Of a stretch of 64,000 nt of DNA, positions 1 through 9,105 are shown one piece after another. This DNA is from Vibrio sp. RE88. GTDB lineage: Bacteria > Pseudomonadota > Gammaproteobacteria > Enterobacterales > Vibrionaceae. The stretch covers positions 372,001 to 436,000 of the forward strand of contig NZ_VTYQ01000003.1 of assembly GCF_013113835.1 (NCBI RefSeq). Reading direction: 5' to 3'. Under the pieces are notes generated by a model. It saw only the letters and a list, made by a program, of their open reading frames with translations, ran no database searches and had not been told where the DNA came from. The position numbers and the translations under genes are program-made. The stretch's first letter is position 1; each line of letters opens with the position of its first letter.

Positions 1-232
1 CTTGGAAAAGCATTGCTTGCTGATGGCGTAAAAGGTTACTGTGTATCACTAGTATCAGGCATGCGAACACAGGACCAACACACCACCTTAGCGATTTTGA
101 CCTTATACTGAGTATCAGGGTCAAGATACAGGGAAACAACCACTCCCATGATGGCATATACCACCAGAACTGAGCGGTTGATATAAGGAAAGAGAACGAT
201 ATAAGCGTCCAGTAATTTAAGTAGAGAGTCAT
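1..232 (-). CDS. comEC: ComEC/Rec2 DNA uptake channel, N-terminal fragment (gene runs off the left edge)
   Basis: This open frame reads from an ATG at 232 to the window edge without a stop, giving 77 codons. It starts MTLYLNYWTLISFS and is strongly hydrophobic with several Trp residues, like the N-terminal membrane (DUF4131) part of gammaproteobacterial ComEC/Rec2, the inner-membrane channel for single-stranded DNA during natural transformation. Upstream there is only a GGGA-like ribosome site. Its start lies 8 bp from the divergent DUF2062 start, so each gene's promoter must lie inside or across the other. A shadow frame at 36-260 on the same strand hides it. The name rests on a short N-terminus plus the remembered Vibrio gene order beside DUF2062 and lol. 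Confidence 0.7.
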   Translation of the reverse strand, partial: MTLYLNYWTLISFSFLISTAQFWWYMPSWEWLFPCILTLILSIRSKSLRWCVGPVFACLILVIHSNLLRHQQAMLFQ

Positions 233-240
233 ATTTCCCT

Positions 241-771
241 ATGCCAAGAAAATTCATCAAACGCTTTATGCCTGACCACGAAGTAATAAAGCGTCAGAAA
301 GCACTCAAAATTTTTGGCAACGTGCTGTACAACCCAAACCTGTGGTGTCTCAATCGCCGCTCAGCGTCTGGGGCATTTGCTGTCGGCCTGTTCATGGCTT
401 TCGTTCCCCTACCCAGCCAGATGATTATGTCCGCAGGTTTAGCCATTCTTTGTGGCGTAAACCTTCCGCTCTCCGTCGCCTTAGTATGGGTCAGTAATCC
501 CATTACCATGCCTGTACTGTTTTACTTTGCTTATAAAGTTGGCGCTTGGGTGATGCATATCCCACCTCAGCCATTCCACTTTGAGCTTTCTTGGGAGTTC
601 ATCATGCACCAGATGAGTACCATTGGGCCTCCTTTCCTACTTGGTTGCATGATTTGCGGTATCGTATCGGCCATTGCAGGCTACTTCGGTATCAAAGCTC
701 TGTGGCGCTATTCTGTTGTGCGAAGCTGGCAGCAAAGAAAGATCAGATTAGGTGGGTTACTTAAAAAGTAA
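241..771 (+). CDS. DUF2062 family inner-membrane protein
   Basis: A 176-residue protein with a basic N-terminus (MPRKFIKRFMPDHE), a Gly/Pro-rich hydrophobic core (about 45-90) and a second membrane region (about 120-150), typical of DUF2062. The family has no settled biochemical function. The conserved-looking N-terminus supports the ATG at 241, although I see no Shine-Dalgarno sequence there. The gene is divergent from comEC with 8 bp between start codons and convergent with lolE, from which a bidirectional terminator separates it. Confident on family, not on role. Confidence 0.85.
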   Translation: MPRKFIKRFMPDHEVIKRQKALKIFGNVLYNPNLWCLNRRSASGAFAVGLFMAFVPLPSQMIMSAGLAILCGVNLPLSVALVWVSNPITMPVLFYFAYKVGAWVMHIPPQPFHFELSWEFIMHQMSTIGPPFLLGCMICGIVSAIAGYFGIKALWRYSVVRSWQQRKIRLGGLLKK

Positions 772-837
772 AAATCGAACTGCTTGGTATTCGACGGTAC
801 AGTCAGACAATTGCAATTACGATGTTGTTTAAAAATG

Positions 838-863
838 AAAAAGGACCATAACGGTCCTTTTTT
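838..863. terminator. bidirectional terminator between DUF2062 gene and lolE
   Basis: AAAGGACC pairs with GGTCCTTT around an ATAAC loop. The run of T on one side and A on the other fits termination from both directions between convergent genes. Confidence 0.85.
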
Positions 864-880
864 GTTTTCTAGCGGAAGCG

Positions 881-2125
881 TTATTTCGCACTAAGCACAC
901 TCGCCGGATTGAGTTTGCTAGCACGCGACGCTGGGTACCAGGTTGCAAGCAAACTTAACACTATCGCCGTCCCCGATACTAAGCAGACGTCTGATATGTT
1001 GACTTGAGAAGGAAGAAAGTCGACAAAGTAAATATCACCTGACAAGAACTGGTGACCAATTAAATTTTCCAGCCCTTTAATCAGCTTGGTTAGATTCATT
1101 GCAACCGCTACGCCAAGAATACTGCCTACAACACTGCCTAAAACACCAGAAAACACACCCTGCCAAACAAAAATCCGCTTGATTAGCCCATCGGTACCGC
1201 CCATGGTCCTCAATATCGCAATCTCTGAGGCTCGATCTTTGACTGCCATCATCAGTGTCGACACAATATTGAAGCTAGCAACACCAATCACCAGTACCAT
1301 GACCAAATACATAATTGTTCTGACGAGCTGAATATCTCGATATAAGAAGCCATAGTTTTGCTGCCAACTACGTAAGTAGACATACACATTTAGCGTGTTT
1401 CCGGCCTCTCGAACAATTTGCGTCGCATTCAAAACATCAGACACTTTCAACGACACACCTGTAACGGCCTCACCCAATTTGGCGTATTGCTGAGCATCTT
1501 TCAGAGGAACTAAAGCGAGGTTATGGTCAATCTGACCATTGAGTTTTAGCAACCCTGCGACTCTCACACGCACCCGCTTGGGAGCCTGTACTTTAGCTGT
1601 TGAACCCGAAGTTGGTATCATCAAGGTGATGTAGTCACCTTGCGACACCCCAAGCAAGTCAGCCACACCTTGCCCTAGTATCACTTGCTTATCGCCCGCT
1701 TTAAACTGAGACCAGACCGCTTTATCGATATACTGGCTCATATTCGAAACGGCAGATTCTTTATCGGGATCTATGCCTCTGACTTCAAGCGCTTTAAGTT
1801 GTTGGCCTTTCTCGGCCAATGCTGTGATCTTGACATAAGGTGCAGCAGCTTCAACTTTAGGGTGTTTCTCTGCTTGTTCAATAACCGACTGCCATTCCTC
1901 AATCGGGCCACGAACCCCCTCAAACTCTCCATGAGCAATAACGGACAATACTCGATCTTTGAGTTCACGCTCAAAACCATTCATCGCCGATAAGCCGATG
2001 ATGATCACCGCTACACCCACCGCGATACCAATCGTTGAAGACAGTGAGATGAATGACACCATTTTATTACGCTGCTTAGCACGACTAAAACGGCCGCCAA
2101 TAAACAGTGAAAGTGAAGAGAACAA
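881..2125 (-). CDS. lolE: LolE, lipoprotein-releasing ABC transporter membrane subunit
   Basis: Inner-membrane subunit of LolCDE, which extracts outer-membrane-destined lipoproteins and hands them to LolA. An N-terminal membrane segment contains the LSAMNGFE stretch typical of LolC/E. A large periplasmic domain follows, then three C-terminal segments ending near LLATWYPASRASKLNP. I chose a TTG start at 2125: a perfect AGGAGG lies 6 nt upstream, inside the last codons of lolD, and the product is then 414 aa, the E. coli length. The alternative ATG at 2143 adds six Arg-rich residues and would put that AGGAGG inside the gene. Last gene of lolCDE; translation is probably coupled to lolD. Confidence 0.93.
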   Translation of the reverse strand: MFSSLSLFIGGRFSRAKQRNKMVSFISLSSTIGIAVGVAVIIIGLSAMNGFERELKDRVLSVIAHGEFEGVRGPIEEWQSVIEQAEKHPKVEAAAPYVKITALAEKGQQLKALEVRGIDPDKESAVSNMSQYIDKAVWSQFKAGDKQVILGQGVADLLGVSQGDYITLMIPTSGSTAKVQAPKRVRVRVAGLLKLNGQIDHNLALVPLKDAQQYAKLGEAVTGVSLKVSDVLNATQIVREAGNTLNVYVYLRSWQQNYGFLYRDIQLVRTIMYLVMVLVIGVASFNIVSTLMMAVKDRASEIAILRTMGGTDGLIKRIFVWQGVFSGVLGSVVGSILGVAVAMNLTKLIKGLENLIGHQFLSGDIYFVDFLPSQVNISDVCLVSGTAIVLSLLATWYPASRASKLNPASVLSAK

Positions 2126-2126
2126 A

Positions 2127-2813
2127 TTACGCCTCCTCAACATTTAGCAATAGGCCATCTTGCATATGCAGTTGGCGATCCATCTTGCTCGCCAGTTCAC
2201 CATCGTGCGTGACAACTAAAAATGCGGTCCCGGATTGTTCATTAAGCTCGCGCATCAAATCGTAGATTGCCAACGCGGTCTTATGATCTAAATTTCCGGT
2301 CGGCTCATCGGCCAATACCAAGTCTGGGCTGTTAACTAATGCGCGTGCGATAGCAACACGTTGACGTTCACCACCAGATAGCTCAGACGGGCGGTGATCC
2401 ATGCGATGACTCAAGCCGACTTTATCCAGCAGCGCTTTCGCCGCCTCTTTCGCCTTAGCTGTTTTAGTTCCGCCGATAAGCAATGGCATGGCAACATTTT
2501 CCAGCGCACTAAAGTCCGCCAAAAGATGATGAAACTGATAAACAAAGCCAAGATGCTGGTTGCGAAGCTTAGCTTGCTTATTCGAACTCAGCTTAGAAAG
2601 GTTTTGGCCAAGAAAAGTGACTTCACCCTGAGTAGTATCATCCAAAGCACCTAAAATATGCAGTAAAGTACTTTTTCCTGAACCCGACGAGCCAATGATA
2701 GACACCAGCTCCCCTTTCTTTAAATCAAAACTCACGCCTTTTAGCACTTGAGTATCAAGAGAGCCCTCGCGGTATGTTTTACATATATTGTGACATTGAA
2801 GCAGGTTACTCAT
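2127..2813 (-). CDS. lolD: LolD, ATPase of the lipoprotein-releasing system
   Basis: ABC ATPase of 228 aa that powers LolCDE. Walker [10 protein letters not shown] is at 41-49, the signature LSGGE at 145-149, and Walker [12 protein letters not shown] at about 166-176 is the form seen in the LolD/MacB/FtsE group. The start overlaps the lolC end by 8 bp, and the stop lies 1 bp before the proposed TTG start of lolE, so the three genes form a tightly coupled operon. Position between two LolC/E-type permeases makes the assignment secure. Confidence 0.97.
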   Translation of the reverse strand: MSNLLQCHNICKTYREGSLDTQVLKGVSFDLKKGELVSIIGSSGSGKSTLLHILGALDDTTQGEVTFLGQNLSKLSSNKQAKLRNQHLGFVYQFHHLLADFSALENVAMPLLIGGTKTAKAKEAAKALLDKVGLSHRMDHRPSELSGGERQRVAIARALVNSPDLVLADEPTGNLDHKTALAIYDLMRELNEQSGTAFLVVTHDGELASKMDRQLHMQDGLLLNVEEA

Positions 2814-4014
2814 ATCTCAAAGCCTCAGCTGGTTTAACGGAAGATGCACGATAAGAAGGGAAAAGCGTTGCTAATAGGCTTAGTGCAATAGCCAAAGCAA
2901 CCACGATACTGATTTGAGTAGGGTTGATCACAATCGGTAGTTCGCCTCCTACGGCAAACAGAGCAATGCCCGCGCTCTCAAGTAGCGCGTTAATATTACT
3001 GGCTAGCAGCACGCCTAAAGTGCCACCAAATAAGGCACCAATGACTCCACTGCTTGCCCCTTGAACCATGAAAATCGCTAGAACTTGTCTATCTGTCATT
3101 CCCTGAGTTTTCAAAATCGCGACTTCAGACTGCTTTTCCATCACGACCATAATCAGAGCTGAAATAATGTTGAATGCGGCCACACCAACAATCAGACCTA
3201 GCATTAAGCCCATCATGTTTTTTTCCATACGGACGGCTTGAAACAGTTCGCCTCGTTGATCTCGCCAGTCTTGCCATTGCCAACCTTCTGGTAATGGCTG
3301 CTTACTCAGTTCGCCCACCACAAATGGGTCATCGAAAAACAAACGCCACCCAGTGATGGTGTCCTTCTTGAAGCGCAGTAAGCGCGCTGCATCATCAATA
3401 TGAGTCAGCATGAGTTGACCATCAACATCTGAGCCTGTGTTGTAAATGCCTGCCACAGTAAAGATACGCTGACTCGGTATACGCCCCAGCGGTGTAAACT
3501 GACTCGCACTGGTCACCATCAGGCGCACTTTATCACCAAGCGATACATCCATCGCTCTTGCGAGAGTGTGACCAATGAACACTTGATACTTGCCAGCCTG
3601 AAGAGAAGATAATCGGCCTGCAATTAAATGGGATTCAATCGGGTCATGATCACTAGGCTTGATACCAATCAGTAGACCCGCGGAAAGATTGTCTGAGCTT
3701 TGAATCACCGCTTCACTTTGTACAATCGGCTCAGGGTGCGCCGCGGTAGACAATTGTTTGGCAAAATCAGGGATTGTTTCGGTATAAGGCGTTTTGCCAT
3801 CCGCTTCAGACACAATAGCCTGAGGCAGTACGCCTAAAATGCGGCCTTTGAGCTGCGCTTCAAAACCGTTCATCACTGAAAGAACTGTCACCAGAGACAT
3901 CACGCCAATTGTGATACCTGCGGTCGACATATAGGAAACAAAACGACTGAACCTATCACCGGAACGCCCGCGCAAATAACGCAAACCGATAAAGGTGGAA
4001 ACCGGATGGAACAT
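2806..4014 (-). CDS. lolC: LolC, lipoprotein-releasing ABC transporter membrane subunit
   Basis: First gene of lolCDE. The N-terminus [17 protein letters not shown] matches LolC (E. coli begins MYQPVALFIGLRYMRGR), which decides the ATG at 4014 over the upstream TTG at 4026. A membrane segment with LSVMNGFE (about 25-55) is followed by the periplasmic domain that recruits LolA in the family, then three C-terminal membrane segments. 402 aa, near the family length. LolC and LolE are paralogues; the two here differ clearly in the periplasmic region. The operon promoter should lie in 4015-4179, shared with the divergent PilZ gene. Confidence 0.95.
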   Translation of the reverse strand: MFHPVSTFIGLRYLRGRSGDRFSRFVSYMSTAGITIGVMSLVTVLSVMNGFEAQLKGRILGVLPQAIVSEADGKTPYTETIPDFAKQLSTAAHPEPIVQSEAVIQSSDNLSAGLLIGIKPSDHDPIESHLIAGRLSSLQAGKYQVFIGHTLARAMDVSLGDKVRLMVTSASQFTPLGRIPSQRIFTVAGIYNTGSDVDGQLMLTHIDDAARLLRFKKDTITGWRLFFDDPFVVGELSKQPLPEGWQWQDWRDQRGELFQAVRMEKNMMGLMLGLIVGVAAFNIISALIMVVMEKQSEVAILKTQGMTDRQVLAIFMVQGASSGVIGALFGGTLGVLLASNINALLESAGIALFAVGGELPIVINPTQISIVVALAIALSLLATLFPSYRASSVKPAEALRYE

Positions 4015-4179
4015 ATATAAAACCAATAACGTTTGATAGGCGTTACTGTAACGATTTATAGCAGGCGGTTGTAGCCCCTAATTGCTAATTAGGCGTCAAA
4101 ATGTGTGATAAACAATGACATACCTTGATTAGTTGCTTCTTATGACGATAATCAAAGGATAACTTAAAGGAATTTCCAC

Positions 4180-4749
4180 ATGTCTGATCAAGAATACTTT
4201 ACTGTACACCACAAAATGACCGTGAATGTTGAGCCTCTGGCTCAAGATAAGGCATTTCCAAGCTTTGATCAGTTTGAAGGAGAAATTCCAGCGCCGTTTT
4301 TGGTGGCCAGCGAGTTTAGCCATCTTGATCTTCTTAATGATAATGCTCGTACTGAGTTGAAAAACAACGACTTCAGACATGTTATCGAACTGCTTGATAC
4401 TCAAAATGCCAAACTGAACCTATTGCTGACGTTTATGCTTTCTCAACAAGATGACGAACAGTATCGACACCTCACTCAGTCGTTTGGTGCCAGCAAGTTC
4501 AGTTACACCGCGGACAGCGCGCTGGCAGTCGATACCAAAACACGAGTCAAAATGTTTATGGAGCACCCCTCTGCCGCTATCTATTGCTATGGCCATGTTG
4601 AGAGCTGCGAGCAACAGGATGATCAATACATTATTACGGTCAAATACGATTTATTGCGCGATCAGGATGAAGATCTCCTGATCAAAGCCGCTCTCTATCA
4701 GCAACAAAAATTACTTCGTCAGCGTTCACTGAATCGCGACAAACAATAA
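4180..4749 (+). CDS. PilZ-domain protein, PlzB-like
   Basis: A 189-residue soluble protein resembling V. cholerae PlzB (VC1885), which by memory also sits between lol and mfd. PilZ proteins are c-di-GMP receptors or degenerate relatives. I do not see the usual RxxxR followed by (D/N)xSxxG, so c-di-GMP binding is doubtful. The C-terminus is a basic helix (LLRQRSLNRDKQ). The start has a good AAAGGA ribosome site. The gene ends 6 bp before mfd and is probably cotranscribed with it. Family confidence is moderate because identification leans on synteny. Confidence 0.7.
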   Translation: MSDQEYFTVHHKMTVNVEPLAQDKAFPSFDQFEGEIPAPFLVASEFSHLDLLNDNARTELKNNDFRHVIELLDTQNAKLNLLLTFMLSQQDDEQYRHLTQSFGASKFSYTADSALAVDTKTRVKMFMEHPSAAIYCYGHVESCEQQDDQYIITVKYDLLRDQDEDLLIKAALYQQQKLLRQRSLNRDKQ

Positions 4750-4755
4750 TCCATT

Positions 4756-7700
4756 ATGTCTAATACATCGCTTTTTAATCTGGCTAACCCATCTAGAGCC
4801 GGAGACAAAAAACAGGTCGGCAATTTACAGGGGGCAAGTTTAGCCCTTGCGATTGCTGAACTTGCTAATCAACATTCTAGTCATACCCTGCTCGCTGTTG
4901 CTGACCCGCAAACAGCCTTAAAACTGTTACAAGAAATCGAGCAGTTTACTCAGCAGGAAGTTTCCCTTTTCCCAGACTGGGAAACCTTGCCGTACGATAA
5001 CTTTTCTCCCCATCAGGAGATCATTTCGGATCGTATCGCACGCTTGTACCAACTGCCGACACAAAACAGCGGGATTACCATCGTTCCCATCAACACATTG
5101 CTACAAAGACAGTCTCCTAGAGACTTCCTGATGCAGCATACCTTGATGGTCAAAGTCGGCGACCTTTACTCGTTGGAAAAGCTGCGTATTCAGCTGGAGA
5201 AATCCGGATACCGACACGTTGATCAAGTCTTTGGGCCTGGCGAATATGCCAGCCGCGGTTCCATCTTAGACCTCTTTCCTATGGGGGCCAGTGACCCATT
5301 CCGCATCGATTTTTTCGATGATGAGATTGATACGATTCGTACTTTCGACCCAGAAAACCAACGTTCAATTGACGACGTTCAAGAGATCAGGCTACTACCG
5401 GCTCATGAATTCCCGACCTCAGAGAGTGCGATTGAAGACTTCAGGATCCGCTGGCGTCAGAGGTTCGAAGCCAGACGTGAGCCCGAGTCCGTCTACATGC
5501 AGGTGTCTAAAGGAACTTGGCCTGCGGGTATTGAGTACTGGCAACCGCTGTTTTTTGAGCACACCGAAACCTTGTTTGACTACATTGCCGATGACAGCCA
5601 ATTAATCACAGTCGGTGATTTAGAAGGCGCTATCGACCACTTCCTCAGTGATGTCGACTACCGATACGACCAACGCAAAGTAGATCCATTAAGACCTCTG
5701 TTGCCGCCAGAAGAATTGTGGCTAAAGAAAGATGAGCTCTATAGTCGCTTTAAAACGCTGCCTCAGGTACAACTCTCTGCTGATGCGGTTGTGGAAAAAC
5801 AAGGGCGTACTAACCCAGCTATTCAACGGTTACCAGAGTTGGCTGTTCAGCACCAAAACAAGGAACCGATGTCGGCGCTACGCCAGTTTAGCGAAAACTT
5901 CACTGGTAAAATCGTTTTCTCAGTCGAATCTGAAGGCCGTCGCGAAGCACTCCTTGAACTGCTGCAACGCATAAAGCTTCGCCCGGTCGAACACGAAAGT
6001 TTCTCTGCCGCGACAAAAAGCAACGATAAATTCACCTTAGTACTGGGCGCCTCTGAACACGGTTTCCTGTTTGGAGAGAATCAGGTTTCTTTGATATGCG
6101 AAAGTGACTTACTCGGTGACCGAGTCATCCAGCGTCGCCGTAAGGATCGCAAAACCACCAACAGTGATGCCGTCATACGCAACCTTGCCGAGCTTAAGCC
6201 CGGTCAGCCTGTCGTTCACATCGACCACGGTATTGGCCGCTATATCGGGCTACAAACGCTGGAAGCAGGTGGAATGACAACCGAATACGTCACACTGGAA
6301 TACCAGAATGACGCTAAGCTCTACGTACCGGTTGCGGCATTAAACCTGATCAGTCGCTACTCCGGTGGTGCAGAAGAATCCGCGCCACTACACAAACTGG
6401 GTGGTGAAGCTTGGGCGAAAGCGCGTCGCAGGGCTGCTGAAAAAGTCCGAGATGTGGCCGCAGAGCTGCTTGATGTCTACGCTAAACGAGAACTTAAGCC
6501 GGGTTATAAGTTTGCCCTCGATCGCGACCAGTACGCCACTTTCAAAGCTGGGTTCCCTTTCGAAGAAACCGATGATCAGTCCACGGCGATCAACGCGGTA
6601 ATGTCCGATATGTGCCAAGCCAAAGCGATGGATCGTCTAGTGTGTGGTGATGTGGGCTTCGGTAAAACCGAAGTGGCGATGCGTGCTGCCTTTCTTGCCA
6701 CGGACAACGGTAAGCAAGTGGCTGTCTTAGTCCCAACAACACTACTTGCCCAGCAACACTTTGAAAACTTTAGAGACCGCTTTGCCAACTTGCCGATTCG
6801 AGTCGAAGTACTGTCACGCTTCAAAACGGCTAAAGAGCAAAAGCAAGTACTGCAAGATATCGAAGACGGCAAAGTCGATTTGGTAGTCGGTACTCATAAG
6901 CTGCTTTCGAATGACATCAAATTCAAAGATCTTGGCTTGTTGATTGTCGATGAAGAACACCGCTTTGGTGTGCGACAAAAAGAGAAAATGAAAGCGATGC
7001 GCGCAGACGTTGATATTCTGACATTAACGGCAACGCCTATTCCAAGAACGCTGAATATGGCGATGAGTGGGATGCGTGATTTATCGATCATTGCAACACC
7101 ACCAGCAAGACGACTGGCGATTAAAACCTTTGTTCGTCAACGCGATGATGCCGTTGTAAGAGAAGCCGTGCTACGTGAGATCATGCGTGGTGGGCAAATC
7201 TACTTCCTGCATAACCAAGTCGAAACGATTGAAAAAGTCGCTGCTGACTTAGAAAAGCTCATTCCTGAAGCGCGCGTTACCGTAGCGCACGGTCAAATGC
7301 GCGAACGTGAGCTTGAGCGCATCATGAATGACTTCTACCATCAGCGATTCAATCTATTGGTATGTACGACCATCATTGAAACCGGTATCGATGTCCCGAC
7401 CGCCAACACCATCATTATGGATAGGGCCGACAACCTCGGGCTGGCGCAGTTGCACCAATTACGCGGTCGTGTTGGTCGTTCTCACCACCAGGCATACGCC
7501 TACTTACTCACGCCTCACCCTAAAGCCATGACTAAAGACGCCATTAAGCGTCTGGATGCGATTGCGTCACTGGAAGACTTAGGTGCTGGCTTTACGCTAG
7601 CCACTCACGACCTTGAAATTCGAGGTGCGGGTGAACTGCTGGGTGATGAACAAAGCGGACAAATTCAATCTGTCGGTTTTACGCTGTATATGGAGATGCT

Positions 7701-8217
7701 GGAACAGGCTGTTGAAGCACTTAAGGAAGGGAAAGAGCCTTCCTTAGACGAATTACTCAGAGAACAAACTGAGGTTGAAATGCGTCTACCGGCCCTTCTG
7801 CCAGATGACTATATTCCAGATATCAACACGCGCTTATCTATGTATAAGCAGATTGCCAGCGTATCAGACAAGGCCGAACTGGACGATCTTAAGATTGAAC
7901 TGATCGACCGCTTTGGACTATTGCCAGATGCAACCAAGAATCTCCTTTCTGTATCAGAAATGAAACTTGAAGCCGGTTCTCTCAAAGTGAAGAAAATCGA
8001 AGCCCACGACAAAGGTGGATTCATCGAGTTCTATCCGGACGCTGACATTAATCCAATGTATTTGGTTAAACTATTGCAATCTCAGCCACAAAAATTCGCG
8101 ATGGAAGGCCCAACTAAGTTCAAGTTTACGGTACCATTGGTCGACAGACGTAAGAGAATTCAATTTGTTGGTGATATGTTGGGCGAGTTCCAGCAGAACC
8201 TTTTACCACAAGCCTGA
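4756..8217 (+). CDS. mfd: Mfd, transcription-repair coupling factor
   Basis: A 1153-residue translocase (E. coli 1148) that dislodges RNA polymerase stalled at lesions and recruits UvrA. It has an N-terminal UvrB-like region (FPDWETLPYDNFSPH), an RNA-polymerase interaction region around 470-550 (VVHIDHGIGRYIG), and a RecG-like helicase core. Walker A GDVGFGKTEV lies near 630, the box II motif is DEEH, and the TRG motif follows. The C-terminal domain that masks UvrA binding is present. No break is seen. No clear ribosome site is visible; translation probably couples to the PilZ gene 6 bp upstream. Confidence 0.98.
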   Translation: MSNTSLFNLANPSRAGDKKQVGNLQGASLALAIAELANQHSSHTLLAVADPQTALKLLQEIEQFTQQEVSLFPDWETLPYDNFSPHQEIISDRIARLYQLPTQNSGITIVPINTLLQRQSPRDFLMQHTLMVKVGDLYSLEKLRIQLEKSGYRHVDQVFGPGEYASRGSILDLFPMGASDPFRIDFFDDEIDTIRTFDPENQRSIDDVQEIRLLPAHEFPTSESAIEDFRIRWRQRFEARREPESVYMQVSKGTWPAGIEYWQPLFFEHTETLFDYIADDSQLITVGDLEGAIDHFLSDVDYRYDQRKVDPLRPLLPPEELWLKKDELYSRFKTLPQVQLSADAVVEKQGRTNPAIQRLPELAVQHQNKEPMSALRQFSENFTGKIVFSVESEGRREALLELLQRIKLRPVEHESFSAATKSNDKFTLVLGASEHGFLFGENQVSLICESDLLGDRVIQRRRKDRKTTNSDAVIRNLAELKPGQPVVHIDHGIGRYIGLQTLEAGGMTTEYVTLEYQNDAKLYVPVAALNLISRYSGGAEESAPLHKLGGEAWAKARRRAAEKVRDVAAELLDVYAKRELKPGYKFALDRDQYATFKAGFPFEETDDQSTAINAVMSDMCQAKAMDRLVCGDVGFGKTEVAMRAAFLATDNGKQVAVLVPTTLLAQQHFENFRDRFANLPIRVEVLSRFKTAKEQKQVLQDIEDGKVDLVVGTHKLLSNDIKFKDLGLLIVDEEHRFGVRQKEKMKAMRADVDILTLTATPIPRTLNMAMSGMRDLSIIATPPARRLAIKTFVRQRDDAVVREAVLREIMRGGQIYFLHNQVETIEKVAADLEKLIPEARVTVAHGQMRERELERIMNDFYHQRFNLLVCTTIIETGIDVPTANTIIMDRADNLGLAQLHQLRGRVGRSHHQAYAYLLTPHPKAMTKDAIKRLDAIASLEDLGAGFTLATHDLEIRGAGELLGDEQSGQIQSVGFTLYMEMLEQAVEALKEGKEPSLDELLREQTEVEMRLPALLPDDYIPDINTRLSMYKQIASVSDKAELDDLKIELIDRFGLLPDATKNLLSVSEMKLEAGSLKVKKIEAHDKGGFIEFYPDADINPMYLVKLLQSQPQKFAMEGPTKFKFTVPLVDRRKRIQFVGDMLGEFQQNLLPQA

Positions 8218-8230
8218 TTTGGTCAGGCTT
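8210..8230 (+). terminator. weak terminator hairpin after mfd
   Basis: AAGCCTGA pairs with TCAGGCTT and overlaps the mfd stop codon. Only a broken T run follows (AACTAATTTT), so read-through into csiV is likely. Confidence 0.5.
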
Positions 8231-8272
8231 AACTAATTTTCCAAGGTGCGCTCACCTTATGATGGAGTTGTA

Positions 8273-9046
8273 ATGAAAAAGCTGATCCCGCTACTACTTC
8301 TTGTTGTCGCGATGCCTTCATGGGCCCAGCGCCAATTTGATATAGAAGTGATCATTTTTAAGCGTGCGGTAAACCCAGAACAGACCGCTGAGTCTTGGCC
8401 AAATTCTGTGCCTGAAATTTCGATGAAACGAGTCGGTAATTTCAATGACGCCAGCTACCGCCAACAAAAAGGCGTTGAAATGCTACCCGCTTCATCTTAT
8501 GAGTTAAACCCTCAAGCTCAGAAGCTAAAAAGTCACGCTGGCTTTAAAGTGCTCTTGCATACTGCATGGAGACAAGGCGACGGTAACCGCTATGTTGCGC
8601 CAACCTTCCATATTCAGGCTGGTCGAGATTTTTCAGGTCAATTCAATGCTGACGGTTCGCAGAAAGGTTCGGATATTGGTACAGAGGTCATCGACGGAGT
8701 CACTGAAGAAAGCATTGCAAAGCCACTGTATGAGTTGGACGGCAAGTTGCAAGTTTACGTCGAGCACTACCTTTATGCGGACGTTAAACTGGACTTGAAA
8801 GCACCAAGCGTACGTGATGTGACATTCGAAGCAAAACCTCTTGAGTTCACCCCCACAGACGACACGGTTGCCGAAGACACGGTTCAAGTCGGCTTGATGG
8901 AAGATGTGACGCCAACAGTACATACCGAAGAGTTTCTAAAGAGCTACCGCATGGACCAAAAACGCCGTATGCGAAGCACAGAAACCCACTTCTTAGATCA
9001 CCCTCTGCTAGGGATGATTATTCAGGTCCGCCGTGTCGCACAATAA
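8273..9046 (+). CDS. csiV: CsiV, peptidoglycan-binding protein linked to PBP1A/LpoA
   Basis: Secreted protein of 257 aa with a signal peptide (cleavage after about residue 18, ...MPSWAQ). In V. cholerae, CsiV binds peptidoglycan and is needed for wall synthesis through LpoA and PBP1A. The start at 8273 (MKKLIPLLLLV) is chosen because GGAG lies just upstream and a signal peptide follows directly; the longer frame from 8246 would add nine odd residues. Mature N-terminus RQFDIEVIIFKRA and the adjacent mfd match the Vibrio gene as I remember it. The gene is followed by a strong terminator. Confidence 0.88.
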   Translation: MKKLIPLLLLVVAMPSWAQRQFDIEVIIFKRAVNPEQTAESWPNSVPEISMKRVGNFNDASYRQQKGVEMLPASSYELNPQAQKLKSHAGFKVLLHTAWRQGDGNRYVAPTFHIQAGRDFSGQFNADGSQKGSDIGTEVIDGVTEESIAKPLYELDGKLQVYVEHYLYADVKLDLKAPSVRDVTFEAKPLEFTPTDDTVAEDTVQVGLMEDVTPTVHTEEFLKSYRMDQKRRMRSTETHFLDHPLLGMIIQVRRVAQ

Positions 9047-9065
9047 TCTGAAATAAATAGCGTTC

Positions 9066-9091
9066 AACAGCCCTTTCAAGGGCTGTTTTTC
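9066..9091 (+). terminator. rho-independent terminator after csiV
   Basis: A 10-bp perfect stem (AACAGCCCTT / AAGGGCTGTT) with a 2-nt loop as written and a T run. The next gene starts only 14 bp further on. Confidence 0.85.
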
Positions 9092-9105
9092 TATAATGGA
9101 GCATT

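Noticed and set aside
36..260. 74-codon minus-strand frame starting MMNFLG
   Set aside because: It is a shadow, one frame off from the real comEC 5' end, which starts at 232 and stays open to the window edge.
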